A stretch of DNA of 64,000 bases, taken from NCBI RefSeq assembly GCF_025152575.1, contig NZ_CP102293.1, positions 2,046,001 through 2,110,000 on the forward strand. Direction: 5' to 3'. The position numbers were made by a program, and so were the translations under genes. The notes beneath the pieces were generated by a model. The model made no database searches, was not told the origin of the DNA, and worked only from the letters and a program-made list of their open reading frames with translations. The stretch's first letter is position 1, and every line of letters starts with the position of its first letter. Of this stretch, positions 42,543-49,338 are shown piece after piece. This stretch comes from Subdoligranulum variabile (GTDB taxonomy: Bacteria; Bacillota; Clostridia; Oscillospirales; Ruminococcaceae).

Positions 42543-43124
42543 TTATTCGATTTTCAGCCCGAAGCCGCTCAGCAGCGCCACCACGTCGGGGAAGCTGAAC
42601 CGCGCACCCCGCAGTCGGTTGACGGTTGGGTCGATGATGTACTCCGACGCCTCCCGGAAATCCGCCTTTTCCAGGTCGCACCGGCTGAACTGGGTGCGGC
42701 CCAGGGGCACACCGCGGAAATCTGCCCCCGCCAGCCGGCAGTCATCAAAGGTGCAGTCGCCGAACCGGCAGCTGGAAAAATCAAACCGGGTCAGCGTCAT
42801 GCCGGAAAACTCGTTGTACCGGAACTCGCACCGCTCGGCCTTGCCGAAGGGTTGCACCAGGGCGCTGCGTCCCTGCAGGCCGCCCCAGGCCACCGACCGG
42901 AAGGCGCAGCCGGAAAACCAGGCGTCGCTCATCTGGCTGAAGCTGAACACCACGCCGCTCCAGGTGCAATGTTCAAAGGTGCAGGACAGAAAACTGCAGT
43001 TTTCGATCCGCACGCCGTCCCAGCGGCAGTTTTTGAAGGTACAGTCGTTGTATTCCGCCCCGCGTAGCAGGGCGCCGGGGTCCAGGGCATCAAAAACCTC
43101 GCCCTGCCAGTATTCTTTTTGCAT
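42543..43124 (-). CDS. Pentapeptide-repeat-like protein
   Basis: This 193-residue protein has tandem degenerate pentapeptide repeats over about residues 15-165, with the pattern A(D/N)(L/F)xx seen as CTFKN, CRWDG, CSFLS, CTFEH, CRFGD, CTFDD, CRLAG, ADFRG and ADFRE. It is Cys-rich at the repeat position. Such right-handed helices mediate protein contacts, and some protect gyrase. The gene starts inside the stop codon of the acyltransferase gene (TGATG). ATG 43124 has GAGGA upstream; an ATG at 43145 is an alternative. Confidence 0.8.
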   Translation of the reverse strand: MQKEYWQGEVFDALDPGALLRGAEYNDCTFKNCRWDGVRIENCSFLSCTFEHCTWSGVVFSFSQMSDAWFSGCAFRSVAWGGLQGRSALVQPFGKAERCEFRYNEFSGMTLTRFDFSSCRFGDCTFDDCRLAGADFRGVPLGRTQFSRCDLEKADFREASEYIIDPTVNRLRGARFSFPDVVALLSGFGLKIE

Positions 43125-44218
43125 CAGGATTTCCTCATTCTGCATAGGATGGATTGCTTGACGGCCCGGTAGGGCTGGTAGACCAGCAGGGGCAGGGCCA
43201 GCCCCGCCGCTGTGTAGGCCAGCCACCAGGCCCCGCCGGTGAATAGGGTGGGGAAGGCCGCCAGCAGATAGGGCTCACCGCCGGTGATCTGCAGGCCCAG
43301 CCAGGTCACCAGCTTGAAGCTGAGAAAATGCAGGATCACGATGGGCATGGTGGCCCGGCCCAGGGCGGACAGCGCCTGGCCCAGCCGGGGCAGCAGCACG
43401 GCCAGATGGGCGCACTCATAGACCAGCACCCAGCCCGCGGCGCTGGCGATCAGTAAAAACAGCCAGTGGGGGTACTGGTTGGCGGCCAGCCCCACCGAGC
43501 CCAGGGGCAGCAGCACCAGCAGGACCACAAAAGCCCCGGCGGCGATGAGCACCCGTCCTGCCGGTTTGCGGGCGGGCTGGCCGATGCGGTGTACCAGCGC
43601 ACCCAGGTAGTACAGGGAATACCCGCTGGCGGCAATGCCCAGCCCCCAGACGTTCCAGCCGGTGCGGGAACAGGTCCAGCCCACCATCAGCAGCGCCCCG
43701 GCCACAAGGCCCTGGGGCAGCAGGGTGTCCCGTCCGGGGGCCAGTCTGCGCAGCAGGAACTCCACCAACGCGTACAGAAGGGAAATCTGGAACAGCGCCT
43801 GCACGAACCACAGCGCGCCGCCCAGCTGGGTGCCGCCGTCAAAGACGCACCAGTGTAGGGTGCGTCCCACGATGTCCTTGAGAGTCACCGGGTCGGTGAG
43901 CTGGTTGCCGGGCAGGTCCAGGATGCGGGGATCGCTTGTCAGGATGTTGAGCCGGAGGAAGAGATTGTTGCAGAGGGTGAACACCGTGTTGGCGGCCACA
44001 AAGGGCAGCCACAGCGTCAGCAGGCGGCGGACGCAGAAATGCCGCAGCCCGGCCACACCCTCCCCCAGCCGGAAAAAATAGCCGCTGAGCATAAAAAACA
44101 GGGCCATGTGGAACAGATAGATAAAACCGGAGCCGGGAAAGCCCGAATGCCCCACCACCATCAGCACGATGCCGATGCCGCGCATGGCATCCAGGACCCC
44201 GTCGCGCTGTTTCGCCAT
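43124..44218 (-). CDS. Acyltransferase family 3 membrane protein
   Basis: This 364-residue, about ten-helix membrane protein of the acyltransferase-3 family starts with the usual RDGVLDAMRGIGIVLMVVGHSG (catalytic histidine near residue 23) and FHMALFFMLSGYFF. Members O-acylate cell-surface sugars or antibiotics. It is translationally coupled to a pentapeptide protein, an unusual partner. ATG 44218 was chosen because the family start follows at once. Its ribosome site is weak. Confidence 0.85.
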   Translation of the reverse strand: MAKQRDGVLDAMRGIGIVLMVVGHSGFPGSGFIYLFHMALFFMLSGYFFRLGEGVAGLRHFCVRRLLTLWLPFVAANTVFTLCNNLFLRLNILTSDPRILDLPGNQLTDPVTLKDIVGRTLHWCVFDGGTQLGGALWFVQALFQISLLYALVEFLLRRLAPGRDTLLPQGLVAGALLMVGWTCSRTGWNVWGLGIAASGYSLYYLGALVHRIGQPARKPAGRVLIAAGAFVVLLVLLPLGSVGLAANQYPHWLFLLIASAAGWVLVYECAHLAVLLPRLGQALSALGRATMPIVILHFLSFKLVTWLGLQITGGEPYLLAAFPTLFTGGAWWLAYTAAGLALPLLVYQPYRAVKQSILCRMRKS

Positions 44219-44251
44219 AAAGATGTACCCCGTTTCCTTTAGAATAAGGTC

Positions 44252-44280
44252 AGTATACCGCAAAAAGCGCCGCACGGCAA
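44252..44280 (-). promoter_or_regulatory. Promoter of the acyltransferase operon
   Basis: On the minus strand TTGCCG (44275-44280) and TATACT (44252-44257) are 17 bp apart. The -35 overlaps the perR terminator. Confidence 0.5.
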
Positions 44281-44297
44281 GCAGAGCCGTACGGCGC
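44262..44297 (-). terminator. Terminator of perR
   Basis: A 12-bp stem with one mismatch (44267-44278 with 44286-44297) is followed on the minus strand by TTTTT. Confidence 0.85.
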
Positions 44298-44303
44298 AGG
44301 GGG

Positions 44304-44678
44304 TCATTGTGCGTTTTTGGCGCGGCAATGGGGACACAGATAATGGATGGTCAGTGTGTAACCGCGCACTTCGGTGCCGATGGCGGCTTCCACCTCGCGG
44401 ATCAGTCCCACCACCGGCAGGTCGGTCAGTTCCCCGCATCCGTCACACAGAAGATGTCCGTGGGGGATGGGGTTGCAGTCGTAGCGGTCCGGACCACCGG
44501 CCATTTCCAGATGGGCGACTTCTCCGTCGCGCTCCATCAGCTTCAGGTTGCGATACACGGTGCCGCGGGCGATGTGGGGCATCTGCTGGCGGGCGTGGCA
44601 AAAGATCTCGTCAGCCGTCAGATGCTGCGGGCGCTGCTGGCGCATGATCTCCAGGATCAGCGCTTTTTGGCGGGTCAT
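44304..44678 (-). CDS. perR: PerR-type peroxide sensor (Fur family)
   Basis: This 124-residue Fur-family repressor has an N-terminal winged helix with HLTADEIF and ARGTVYRNLKLM. The five regulatory metal ligands of B. subtilis PerR align with His19, Asp67, His73, His75 and Asp86; the aspartate at the last position is the PerR hallmark where Fur has glutamate. The structural zinc site has CDGC (78-81) and CPHC (115-118). It is divergent from rubrerythrin, the classic PerR target. GGAAGGAGG precedes ATG 44678. Confidence 0.88.
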   Translation of the reverse strand: MTRQKALILEIMRQQRPQHLTADEIFCHARQQMPHIARGTVYRNLKLMERDGEVAHLEMAGGPDRYDCNPIPHGHLLCDGCGELTDLPVVGLIREVEAAIGTEVRGYTLTIHYLCPHCRAKNAQ

Positions 44679-44767
44679 GGGCGGGCCTCCTTCCTGAATA
44701 AGACTTTATCTTAAAAGATAGAATACACGATTTCTTGATTTTTGTCAACAGGCAATTCTAGAAATAA

Positions 44768-44782
44768 TAAGAATAATTCTTA
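44768..44782. promoter_or_regulatory. Per box operator
   Basis: The perfect 7-1-7 palindrome TAAGAATAATTCTTA has the architecture of Per/Fur boxes. It lies 9 bp upstream of the rubrerythrin -35 and between the divergent genes. A second, weaker repeat TATCTT-N2-AAGATA lies at 44707-44720, near the perR start. Confidence 0.75.
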
Positions 44783-44791
44783 AAAATAGGG

Positions 44792-44819
44792 TTGACAGAG
44801 AAAAAAATTATGATATAAT
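44792..44819 (+). promoter_or_regulatory. Rubrerythrin promoter
   Basis: Consensus TTGACA (44792-44797) and perfect TATAAT (44814-44819) are 16 bp apart, indicating strong expression when not repressed. Confidence 0.8.
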
Positions 44820-44882
44820 GAAGCCAAAGCAAGACGGATTCTTGAAGCAAGAGAACAAATCATACAAACGGAGGTAAGCGTT

Positions 44883-45425
44883 ATGGAACTCAAAGGCAGC
44901 AAGACCGAGAAGAATTTGTGGGAAGCATTCGCTGGTGAAAGCCAGGCCCGCAACAAGTACACCTACTTTGCATCCAAGGCCAAGAAGGAAGGCTATGAGC
45001 AGATTGCCTCCATCTTCGACGCCACCGCCAACAACGAGAAGGAGCACGCCAAGATCTGGTTCAAGCTCCTGATGGAGAACGGTGAGATTCCCGACACCCT
45101 GACCTGCCTGAAGATGGCCGCCGCCGGTGAGAACGAGGAGCACACCTCGATGTATCCGCGGATGGCTGCCGAAGCCAAGGAGGAAGGGTTCGATCACATC
45201 GCCGCCCTCTTCACCATGGTAGCTTCCATCGAGAAGGAGCATGAGGAGCGCTACAAGGCCCTGGCCGCCAACATCGAGGCGGGCAAGGTCTTTGCCCGGG
45301 AGACCGAGCAGGTCTGGCAGTGCCGGAACTGCGGCTATATCTATATCGGCCAGCACGCGCCGGTGAAGTGCCCGGTCTGCGCCCATCCGCAGGCTTACTT
45401 CGAGCTCAAGAGCAGCAACTACTGA
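44883..45425 (+). CDS. Rubrerythrin
   Basis: This 180-residue rubrerythrin reduces hydrogen peroxide in anaerobes. The diiron four-helix bundle shows GESQARNKY, NNEKEHAKIW and ASIEKEHEERY. The C-terminal rubredoxin-like domain has CRNC and CPVC for one iron. Strong promoter and ribosome site (GGAGG) suggest an abundant protein. A Per box and the perR gene are directly upstream. Confidence 0.96.
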   Translation: MELKGSKTEKNLWEAFAGESQARNKYTYFASKAKKEGYEQIASIFDATANNEKEHAKIWFKLLMENGEIPDTLTCLKMAAAGENEEHTSMYPRMAAEAKEEGFDHIAALFTMVASIEKEHEERYKALAANIEAGKVFARETEQVWQCRNCGYIYIGQHAPVKCPVCAHPQAYFELKSSNY

Positions 45426-45434
45426 GCACCGCAG

Positions 45435-45464
45435 AGAGAGGGGCAGCGCCCCTCTCTTTTTTTG
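45435..45464 (+). terminator. Terminator of rubrerythrin
   Basis: A 10-bp stem (45435-45444 with 45448-45457) is followed by a run of T. Confidence 0.9.
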
Positions 45465-45484
45465 CAATTTTTTTGTCGATGCCG

Positions 45485-45513
45485 TTGACAAAGCCGCGGC
45501 TCCGTGGTATAGT
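45485..45513 (+). promoter_or_regulatory. Promoter of the feo leader
   Basis: TTGACA (45485-45490) and TATAGT (45508-45513) are 17 bp apart. The predicted transcription start falls on the first TTAG-N6-CTAA operator. Confidence 0.75.
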
Positions 45514-45519
45514 ATCGGT

Positions 45520-45535
45520 GTTAGCGAAAGCTAAC
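45520..45535 (+). promoter_or_regulatory. feo operator site 1 (DtxR-like)
   Basis: The perfect inverted repeat GTTAGC-N4-GCTAAC contains TTAG-N6-CTAA at 45521-45534. It overlaps the expected start of transcription, so binding would repress. The half-site resembles DtxR/IdeR boxes, and a DtxR-family gene follows the feo operon. Confidence 0.7.
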
Positions 45536-45584
45536 CACAGACCAGACAGAGGGCTACGGCCCGATTTTCCCCAACCATGACCGT

Positions 45585-45617
45585 ACCGTGCGGCGACCTT
45601 CCGCGCGGTGCGGTTTT
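45585..45617 (+). other. Hairpin inside the feo leader
   Basis: A 9-bp stem with one G-U pair (45585-45593 with 45601-45609) is followed by GCGGTTTTATC. It could be a weak terminator about 100 bases after the promoter, giving a short transcript, or a structural leader element. Confidence 0.45.
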
Positions 45618-45631
45618 ATCGGGATATTGGA

Positions 45632-45645
45632 TTAGCTATAACTAA
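45632..45645 (+). promoter_or_regulatory. feo operator site 2 (DtxR-like)
   Basis: TTAGCTATAACTAA repeats the TTAG-N6-CTAA pattern of site 1, downstream of the leader hairpin. A weak promoter (TTTTAT 45614, TATAAC 45637) may overlap it. Confidence 0.6.
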
Positions 45646-45700
45646 CCTTGAGCCGGTCCAGCGCCGCCTGCTGCTGCGGAGCTTCTTTTGGACTCGATGG

Positions 45701-45714
45701 TTAGTTGAAACTAA
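45701..45714 (+). promoter_or_regulatory. feo operator site 3 (DtxR-like)
   Basis: TTAGTTGAAACTAA is the third TTAG-N6-CTAA copy, 31 bp before the first feoA start and next to its ribosome site. Confidence 0.6.
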
Positions 45715-45744
45715 TTTGTGGAGACAGGAAAGGAGTCACAGAGT

Positions 45745-45957
45745 ATGCCGTTGACCATGGCAAAAGCAGGGGATACCGTCACCATCCGCAGGATCACCGG
45801 CCGGGACGAGGTGCGCCAGCACCTGGCCGAGCTGGGATTTGTGGTGGGGGAGTCGGTCACGGTGGTGAATGTGCTGGGCGGCAACCTGATTCTGCAGGTC
45901 AAGGAGAGCCGCATCGCGCTGGATCAGACGCTGGCCATGCGGATCCTGGTGGCCTGA
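45745..45957 (+). CDS. feoA: FeoA protein 1
   Basis: This 70-residue SH3-like FeoA domain protein shows DTVTIRRITGRDEVRQHLAELGFVVGESVTV (landmarks HLAELGFVVGE and ESRIALD). It is a small cytoplasmic partner of the FeoB ferrous iron transporter. AAAGGAG lies 10 bp before ATG 45745. A different FeoA follows after 59 bp; two FeoA proteins before one FeoB are common in Clostridia. Confidence 0.88.
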   Translation: MPLTMAKAGDTVTIRRITGRDEVRQHLAELGFVVGESVTVVNVLGGNLILQVKESRIALDQTLAMRILVA

Positions 45958-46016
45958 AAGCCGACGCTCCGGGGCGAATGTCCCGCAACGATAGAAAAAT
46001 CCGGGGAGGCAATGCA

Positions 46017-46238
46017 ATGAAGACATTGAAGGAACTGAAAGTGGGCCAGACGGCCACGGTGGTGCGGCTGCACGGCGAAGGGCCGGTGCGGCGGCGCATT
46101 ATGGACATGGGTCTGACCAAGGGTACCCAGGTGTATCTGCGCAAGGTGGCGCCCCTGGGGGATCCGCTGGAACTGACGGTGCGCAACTATGAGCTGAGCA
46201 TCCGCAAGGCCGACGCCGCCATGGTGGAGGTCGAGTAA
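46017..46238 (+). CDS. feoA: FeoA protein 2
   Basis: This 73-residue FeoA domain protein (KELKVGQTATVVRL, RRRIMDMGLTKGTQVYL, NYELSIRKADAAMVEV) has the full FeoA signature. It differs from the first copy, so the two may have distinct roles. GGGGAGG precedes ATG 46017, and feoB starts 44 bp later. Confidence 0.92.
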   Translation: MKTLKELKVGQTATVVRLHGEGPVRRRIMDMGLTKGTQVYLRKVAPLGDPLELTVRNYELSIRKADAAMVEVE

Positions 46239-46282
46239 ACAGGCGCTTGCACCCAGGCGTCCGGAAAGGGGTAATTGGAATA

Positions 46283-48463
46283 ATGGCAATCAAAATCGCA
46301 CTGGCCGGCAACCCGAACTGCGGCAAGACCACGCTGTTCAACGATCTGACCGGCTCCAACCAGTATGTGGGCAACTGGCCCGGCGTGACGGTGGAAAAGA
46401 AGGAAGGCAGGCTCAAGGGTCACAAGGACGTGGTCATCCAGGACCTGCCGGGCATCTATTCACTTTCCCCCTACACGCTGGAGGAGGTGGTGGCCCGGGG
46501 CTACCTGGTGGGGGAGAAGCCCGACGTCATCCTGAACATCATCGACGGCACCAACATTGAACGCAACCTCTACCTGACCACCCAGCTCATCGAGCTGGGC
46601 ATCCCGGTGGTGATGGCGGTGAACATGATCGACCTGGTGCGGAAAAACGGCGACACCATCGATCTGAAGCGGTTGAGCAGGGAACTGGGCTGTGAAGCCA
46701 TCGAGATCAGCGCCCTCAAGGGGGAGGGCAGCCGTCAGGCGGCTCAACTGGCGGTGGAAGCCGCCCGGGAATCCTGCACCGGGGAACTGCCCCATGTTTT
46801 CACCGGCAGCGTGGAACATGCCCTGGCCCACATCGAGGAATCCATCCAGGGCAAGGTGGACGAGCGGTTCCTGCGGTGGTATGCGGTCAAGCTCTTCGAG
46901 CGGGACGACAAGGTCCAGTCGGAACTGGGACTGGACGCCGGACTGCTGGCCCATCTGGACGAGCACATCGCCGACTGCGAGAAGGAGATGGACGATGACG
47001 CCGAGAGCATCATCACCAACCAGCGTTACGCCTACATTCACAGGGTGGTGAGCCGGGCGGTGCAGAAGAAGGCCCGCACCGAGCACCTGACGGTCTCCGA
47101 TAAGATCGACCGCATCGTGACCAACCGCATCCTGGCGCTGCCCATCTTCGCGGTGATTATGGCGGCCATCTATACCCTGTCCATGGGCAGCAGCAATTTT
47201 GCCATCGGTCGGATGGCCACCGACTGGACCAACGATGTCCTCTTCGGGGATTGGGTGCCCAACGCCCTCAACGCCTTCCTGGAGGGGGCCGGCGTGGCCC
47301 CCTGGCTCCAGGGTCTGGTGGTGGACGGCATCGTGGCCGGCGTGGGCGCCGTGCTGGGCTTTGTGCCCCAGATGCTGGTACTCTTCCTCATGCTCTCCCT
47401 GCTGGAGGATGTGGGCTATATGGCTCGGGTGGCTTTTATCATGGACCGCATCTTCCGCAAGTTCGGCCTGTCGGGCAAGAGCTTCATCCCCATGCTGGTA
47501 GGTACCGGCTGCGGCGTGCCCGGCGTCATGGCCTCCCGCACCATTGAAAACGAGCGGGACCGCCGCATGACCATCATGACCACCTGCTTCATCCCCTGCA
47601 GCGCCAAGATGCCCATCATCGGCCTGTTCGCCGGAGCCCTCTTCGGCGGTTCGGGTCTGGTGGCTACCTCGGCCTACTTCATCGGCATGGCGGCCATCAT
47701 CGTGTCGGGCGTCATCCTCAAAAAGACCAGACTCTTCGCCGGGGACCCGGCGCCCTTTGTCATGGAGCTGCCCGCCTACCACGTCCCGGCCTGGGGCAAC
47801 GTGCTGCGGGCTACTTGGGAGCGGGGCTGGTCCTTCATCAAGCGGGCGGGCACCGTGATCCTGGCCTCCACCATCGTGCTGTGGTTTTTGCAGGGCTTCG
47901 GCTTCACCGACGGCACCTTCGGTATGGTGGAGGATAACAACACCAGCCTGCTGGCCGGCATCGGCGGGGCGGTGTCCTGGCTCTTTGCCCCCCTGGGATT
48001 CGCCAGCTGGCAGGCCACCGTGGCCACCGTCACCGGCCTCATCGCCAAGGAGAACGTGGTGGGCACCTTCGGTGTGCTCTACGGTTTTGCCGAGGTGGCG
48101 GAGAACGGCGACGAGATCTGGGCCAACATCGCCCGGGATTTCACCATGCTGTCGGCCTACAGCTTCATGATCTTCAATCTGCTCTGCGCTCCCTGCTTTG
48201 CCGCCATGGGCGCCATCAAGCGGGAGATGAACAACGGCCGCTGGACGGCCATTGCCATCGGGTATATGTGCCTGCTGGCCTACTGCACCGCGCTGGTGGT
48301 CTACCAGCTGGGCGGGCTGGTCACCGGGGAAGTGGGCTTCAACTTCTTCACCGTGGTAGCGCTGGCTCTGGTGGCGTTGGCAATCTTCCTGCTGGTGCGC
48401 CCCAACCCCTATGAGAAAGAGCGGGAACGGGTGGCCCCTTCCCGCGCGACCGTCACGGAATAA
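46283..48463 (+). CDS. feoB: Ferrous iron transporter FeoB
   Basis: This 726-residue transporter has an N-terminal GTPase domain with G1 GNPNCGKT (9-16), the G2 region near TVEKKEG, G3 DLPG near 54, and G4 NMID near 115. A helical GDI region leads into the membrane part with two Gate motifs (LVGTGCGVPGVMASRTIENERD near 403, landmarks GCGVPGVMASR and CFIPCSAKMPI). It imports Fe2+, the main iron form for gut anaerobes. ATG 46283 follows AAGGGG. Confidence 0.97.
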   Translation: MAIKIALAGNPNCGKTTLFNDLTGSNQYVGNWPGVTVEKKEGRLKGHKDVVIQDLPGIYSLSPYTLEEVVARGYLVGEKPDVILNIIDGTNIERNLYLTTQLIELGIPVVMAVNMIDLVRKNGDTIDLKRLSRELGCEAIEISALKGEGSRQAAQLAVEAARESCTGELPHVFTGSVEHALAHIEESIQGKVDERFLRWYAVKLFERDDKVQSELGLDAGLLAHLDEHIADCEKEMDDDAESIITNQRYAYIHRVVSRAVQKKARTEHLTVSDKIDRIVTNRILALPIFAVIMAAIYTLSMGSSNFAIGRMATDWTNDVLFGDWVPNALNAFLEGAGVAPWLQGLVVDGIVAGVGAVLGFVPQMLVLFLMLSLLEDVGYMARVAFIMDRIFRKFGLSGKSFIPMLVGTGCGVPGVMASRTIENERDRRMTIMTTCFIPCSAKMPIIGLFAGALFGGSGLVATSAYFIGMAAIIVSGVILKKTRLFAGDPAPFVMELPAYHVPAWGNVLRATWERGWSFIKRAGTVILASTIVLWFLQGFGFTDGTFGMVEDNNTSLLAGIGGAVSWLFAPLGFASWQATVATVTGLIAKENVVGTFGVLYGFAEVAENGDEIWANIARDFTMLSAYSFMIFNLLCAPCFAAMGAIKREMNNGRWTAIAIGYMCLLAYCTALVVYQLGGLVTGEVGFNFFTVVALALVALAIFLLVRPNPYEKERERVAPSRATVTE

Positions 48464-48490
48464 CGCTTTTTTCGGAAAGGAGTCCTTGCC

Positions 48491-48691
48491 ATGCTGGAAT
48501 TCTTGACAGCAAACTTCAACCTGCCCACCGTGATCGGGGCGGTGATCGTCTTCGGCGGTACGGGCTGGCTGCTCTGGCGCAGCCACAAGGCGGGCGGTTC
48601 CTGCAGCTGCGGGGGCTGTTCCGGCTCCTGCGGCTGCGCCGGGGGCTGCAGCGGATGCAGCGGCCACTGTCACACCCAAAAGACAACCTGA
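48491..48691 (+). CDS. FeoB-associated Cys-rich membrane protein
   Basis: This 66-residue protein has one membrane helix (residues 12-30) and a C-terminal tail with ten Cys in a Ser/Gly background (from about 37), ending in His-containing SGHCHTQ. Such proteins follow feoB in many Firmicutes and take the place of FeoC; the Cys tail may bind iron or an Fe-S cluster. AAAGGAG precedes ATG 48491, 27 bp after feoB. Confidence 0.88.
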   Translation: MLEFLTANFNLPTVIGAVIVFGGTGWLLWRSHKAGGSCSCGGCSGSCGCAGGCSGCSGHCHTQKTT

Positions 48692-48699
48692 ACTTCCTG

Positions 48700-48729
48700 G
48701 CGGGGCACGGCAGCGTGCCCCGCTTTTGG
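48700..48729 (+). terminator. Terminator of the feo operon
   Basis: A 10-bp perfect stem with a GCAG loop (48700-48723) is followed by TTTT. Confidence 0.85.
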
Positions 48730-48758
48730 TTGCAAAACGGCGCCCCGCGTGGTATAGT
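48730..48758 (+). promoter_or_regulatory. Promoter of the DtxR-family regulator
   Basis: TTGCAA (48730-48735) and TATAGT (48753-48758) are 17 bp apart. The regulator therefore has its own promoter. A GGTAT-N10-ATACC repeat overlaps the -10, but there is no TTAG-N6-CTAA site. Confidence 0.65.
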
Positions 48759-48792
48759 TAAATACATACCGTACCGAAAGGGGGCCGTTCCC

Positions 48793-49170
48793 ATGAAGAT
48801 TCATGAATCGGCGGAAGACTATCTGGAAAAGATCCTCATGCTCCAGGAGCAGAAAGGCTCGGTGCGTTCCATCGACATTGCCGTGGCGATGGGATTCTCC
48901 AAGCCCAGCGTCAGCGTGGCCATGAAGAATCTGCGGGAAAACGGCTATATCTCGGTGGATGGCGACGGCTACATCCACCTGGAAGAGCCCGGCATGGTCA
49001 TTGCCCGGCGCATCTATGACCGGCACCGCAAGCTGACCCAGTTCTTTGTGGCGCTGGGGGTGGATCCCGAGGTGGCCGCCCACGATGCCTGTAAGATCGA
49101 ACATGATCTCAGCGAGGAAACCTACAGCAAGATGATCGCCTTTGCCCAGCGCGAGACGATGCAGTCCTGA
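48793..49170 (+). CDS. DtxR/MntR-family metal-dependent regulator
   Basis: This 125-residue regulator of the DtxR family has an N-terminal winged helix (SAEDYLEKILMLQEQKG and GFSKPSVSVAMKNLRENGYI, landmarks KPSVSVAMKNL) and a metal-binding dimerisation domain (RHRKLTQFF, DACKIEHDLSEE). The SH3 domain of DtxR proper is absent, so it is of the shorter MntR-like size. Its position after feo and the TTAG-N6-CTAA sites make iron-dependent repression of feo the likely job; manganese sensing is the alternative. ATG 48793 is preceded by AAAGGGGG. Confidence 0.88.
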   Translation: MKIHESAEDYLEKILMLQEQKGSVRSIDIAVAMGFSKPSVSVAMKNLRENGYISVDGDGYIHLEEPGMVIARRIYDRHRKLTQFFVALGVDPEVAAHDACKIEHDLSEETYSKMIAFAQRETMQS

Positions 49171-49185
49171 ATGTTACCGCGATCC

Positions 49186-49222
49186 AACCGCAGGAGCCAT
49201 TGGCTCCTGCGGTTTTTCTTTT
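49186..49222 (+). terminator. Terminator of the DtxR-family gene
   Basis: A 14-bp perfect stem (49186-49199 with 49201-49214) is followed by TTTCTTTTT. The near absence of a loop means the top pairs probably open. Confidence 0.88.
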
Positions 49223-49271
49223 TAGCAGCAAACACAATAAACCGGCGAATTTTTCCGTTTTTGGGAAAGGA

Positions 49272-49300
49272 TTGGCTTTTTTCGCCAAAAGGGCTATACT
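49272..49300 (+). promoter_or_regulatory. Promoter of MATE transporter 2
   Basis: TTGGCT (49272-49277) and TATACT (49295-49300) are 17 bp apart. Confidence 0.6.
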
Positions 49301-49338
49301 GAAAATATGCCATACAATCGAAAAGAAGGTCTTCCCGG

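Noticed and set aside
45576..45645. Possible 22-codon peptide in the feo leader (ATG 45577)
   Set aside because: There is no ribosome site and its end falls in operator site 2; the operators explain the sequence better.
46460..48679. Long open frame antisense to feoB
   Set aside because: It is a composition artefact rich in His and Gly, without motifs, opposite an unmistakable feoB.
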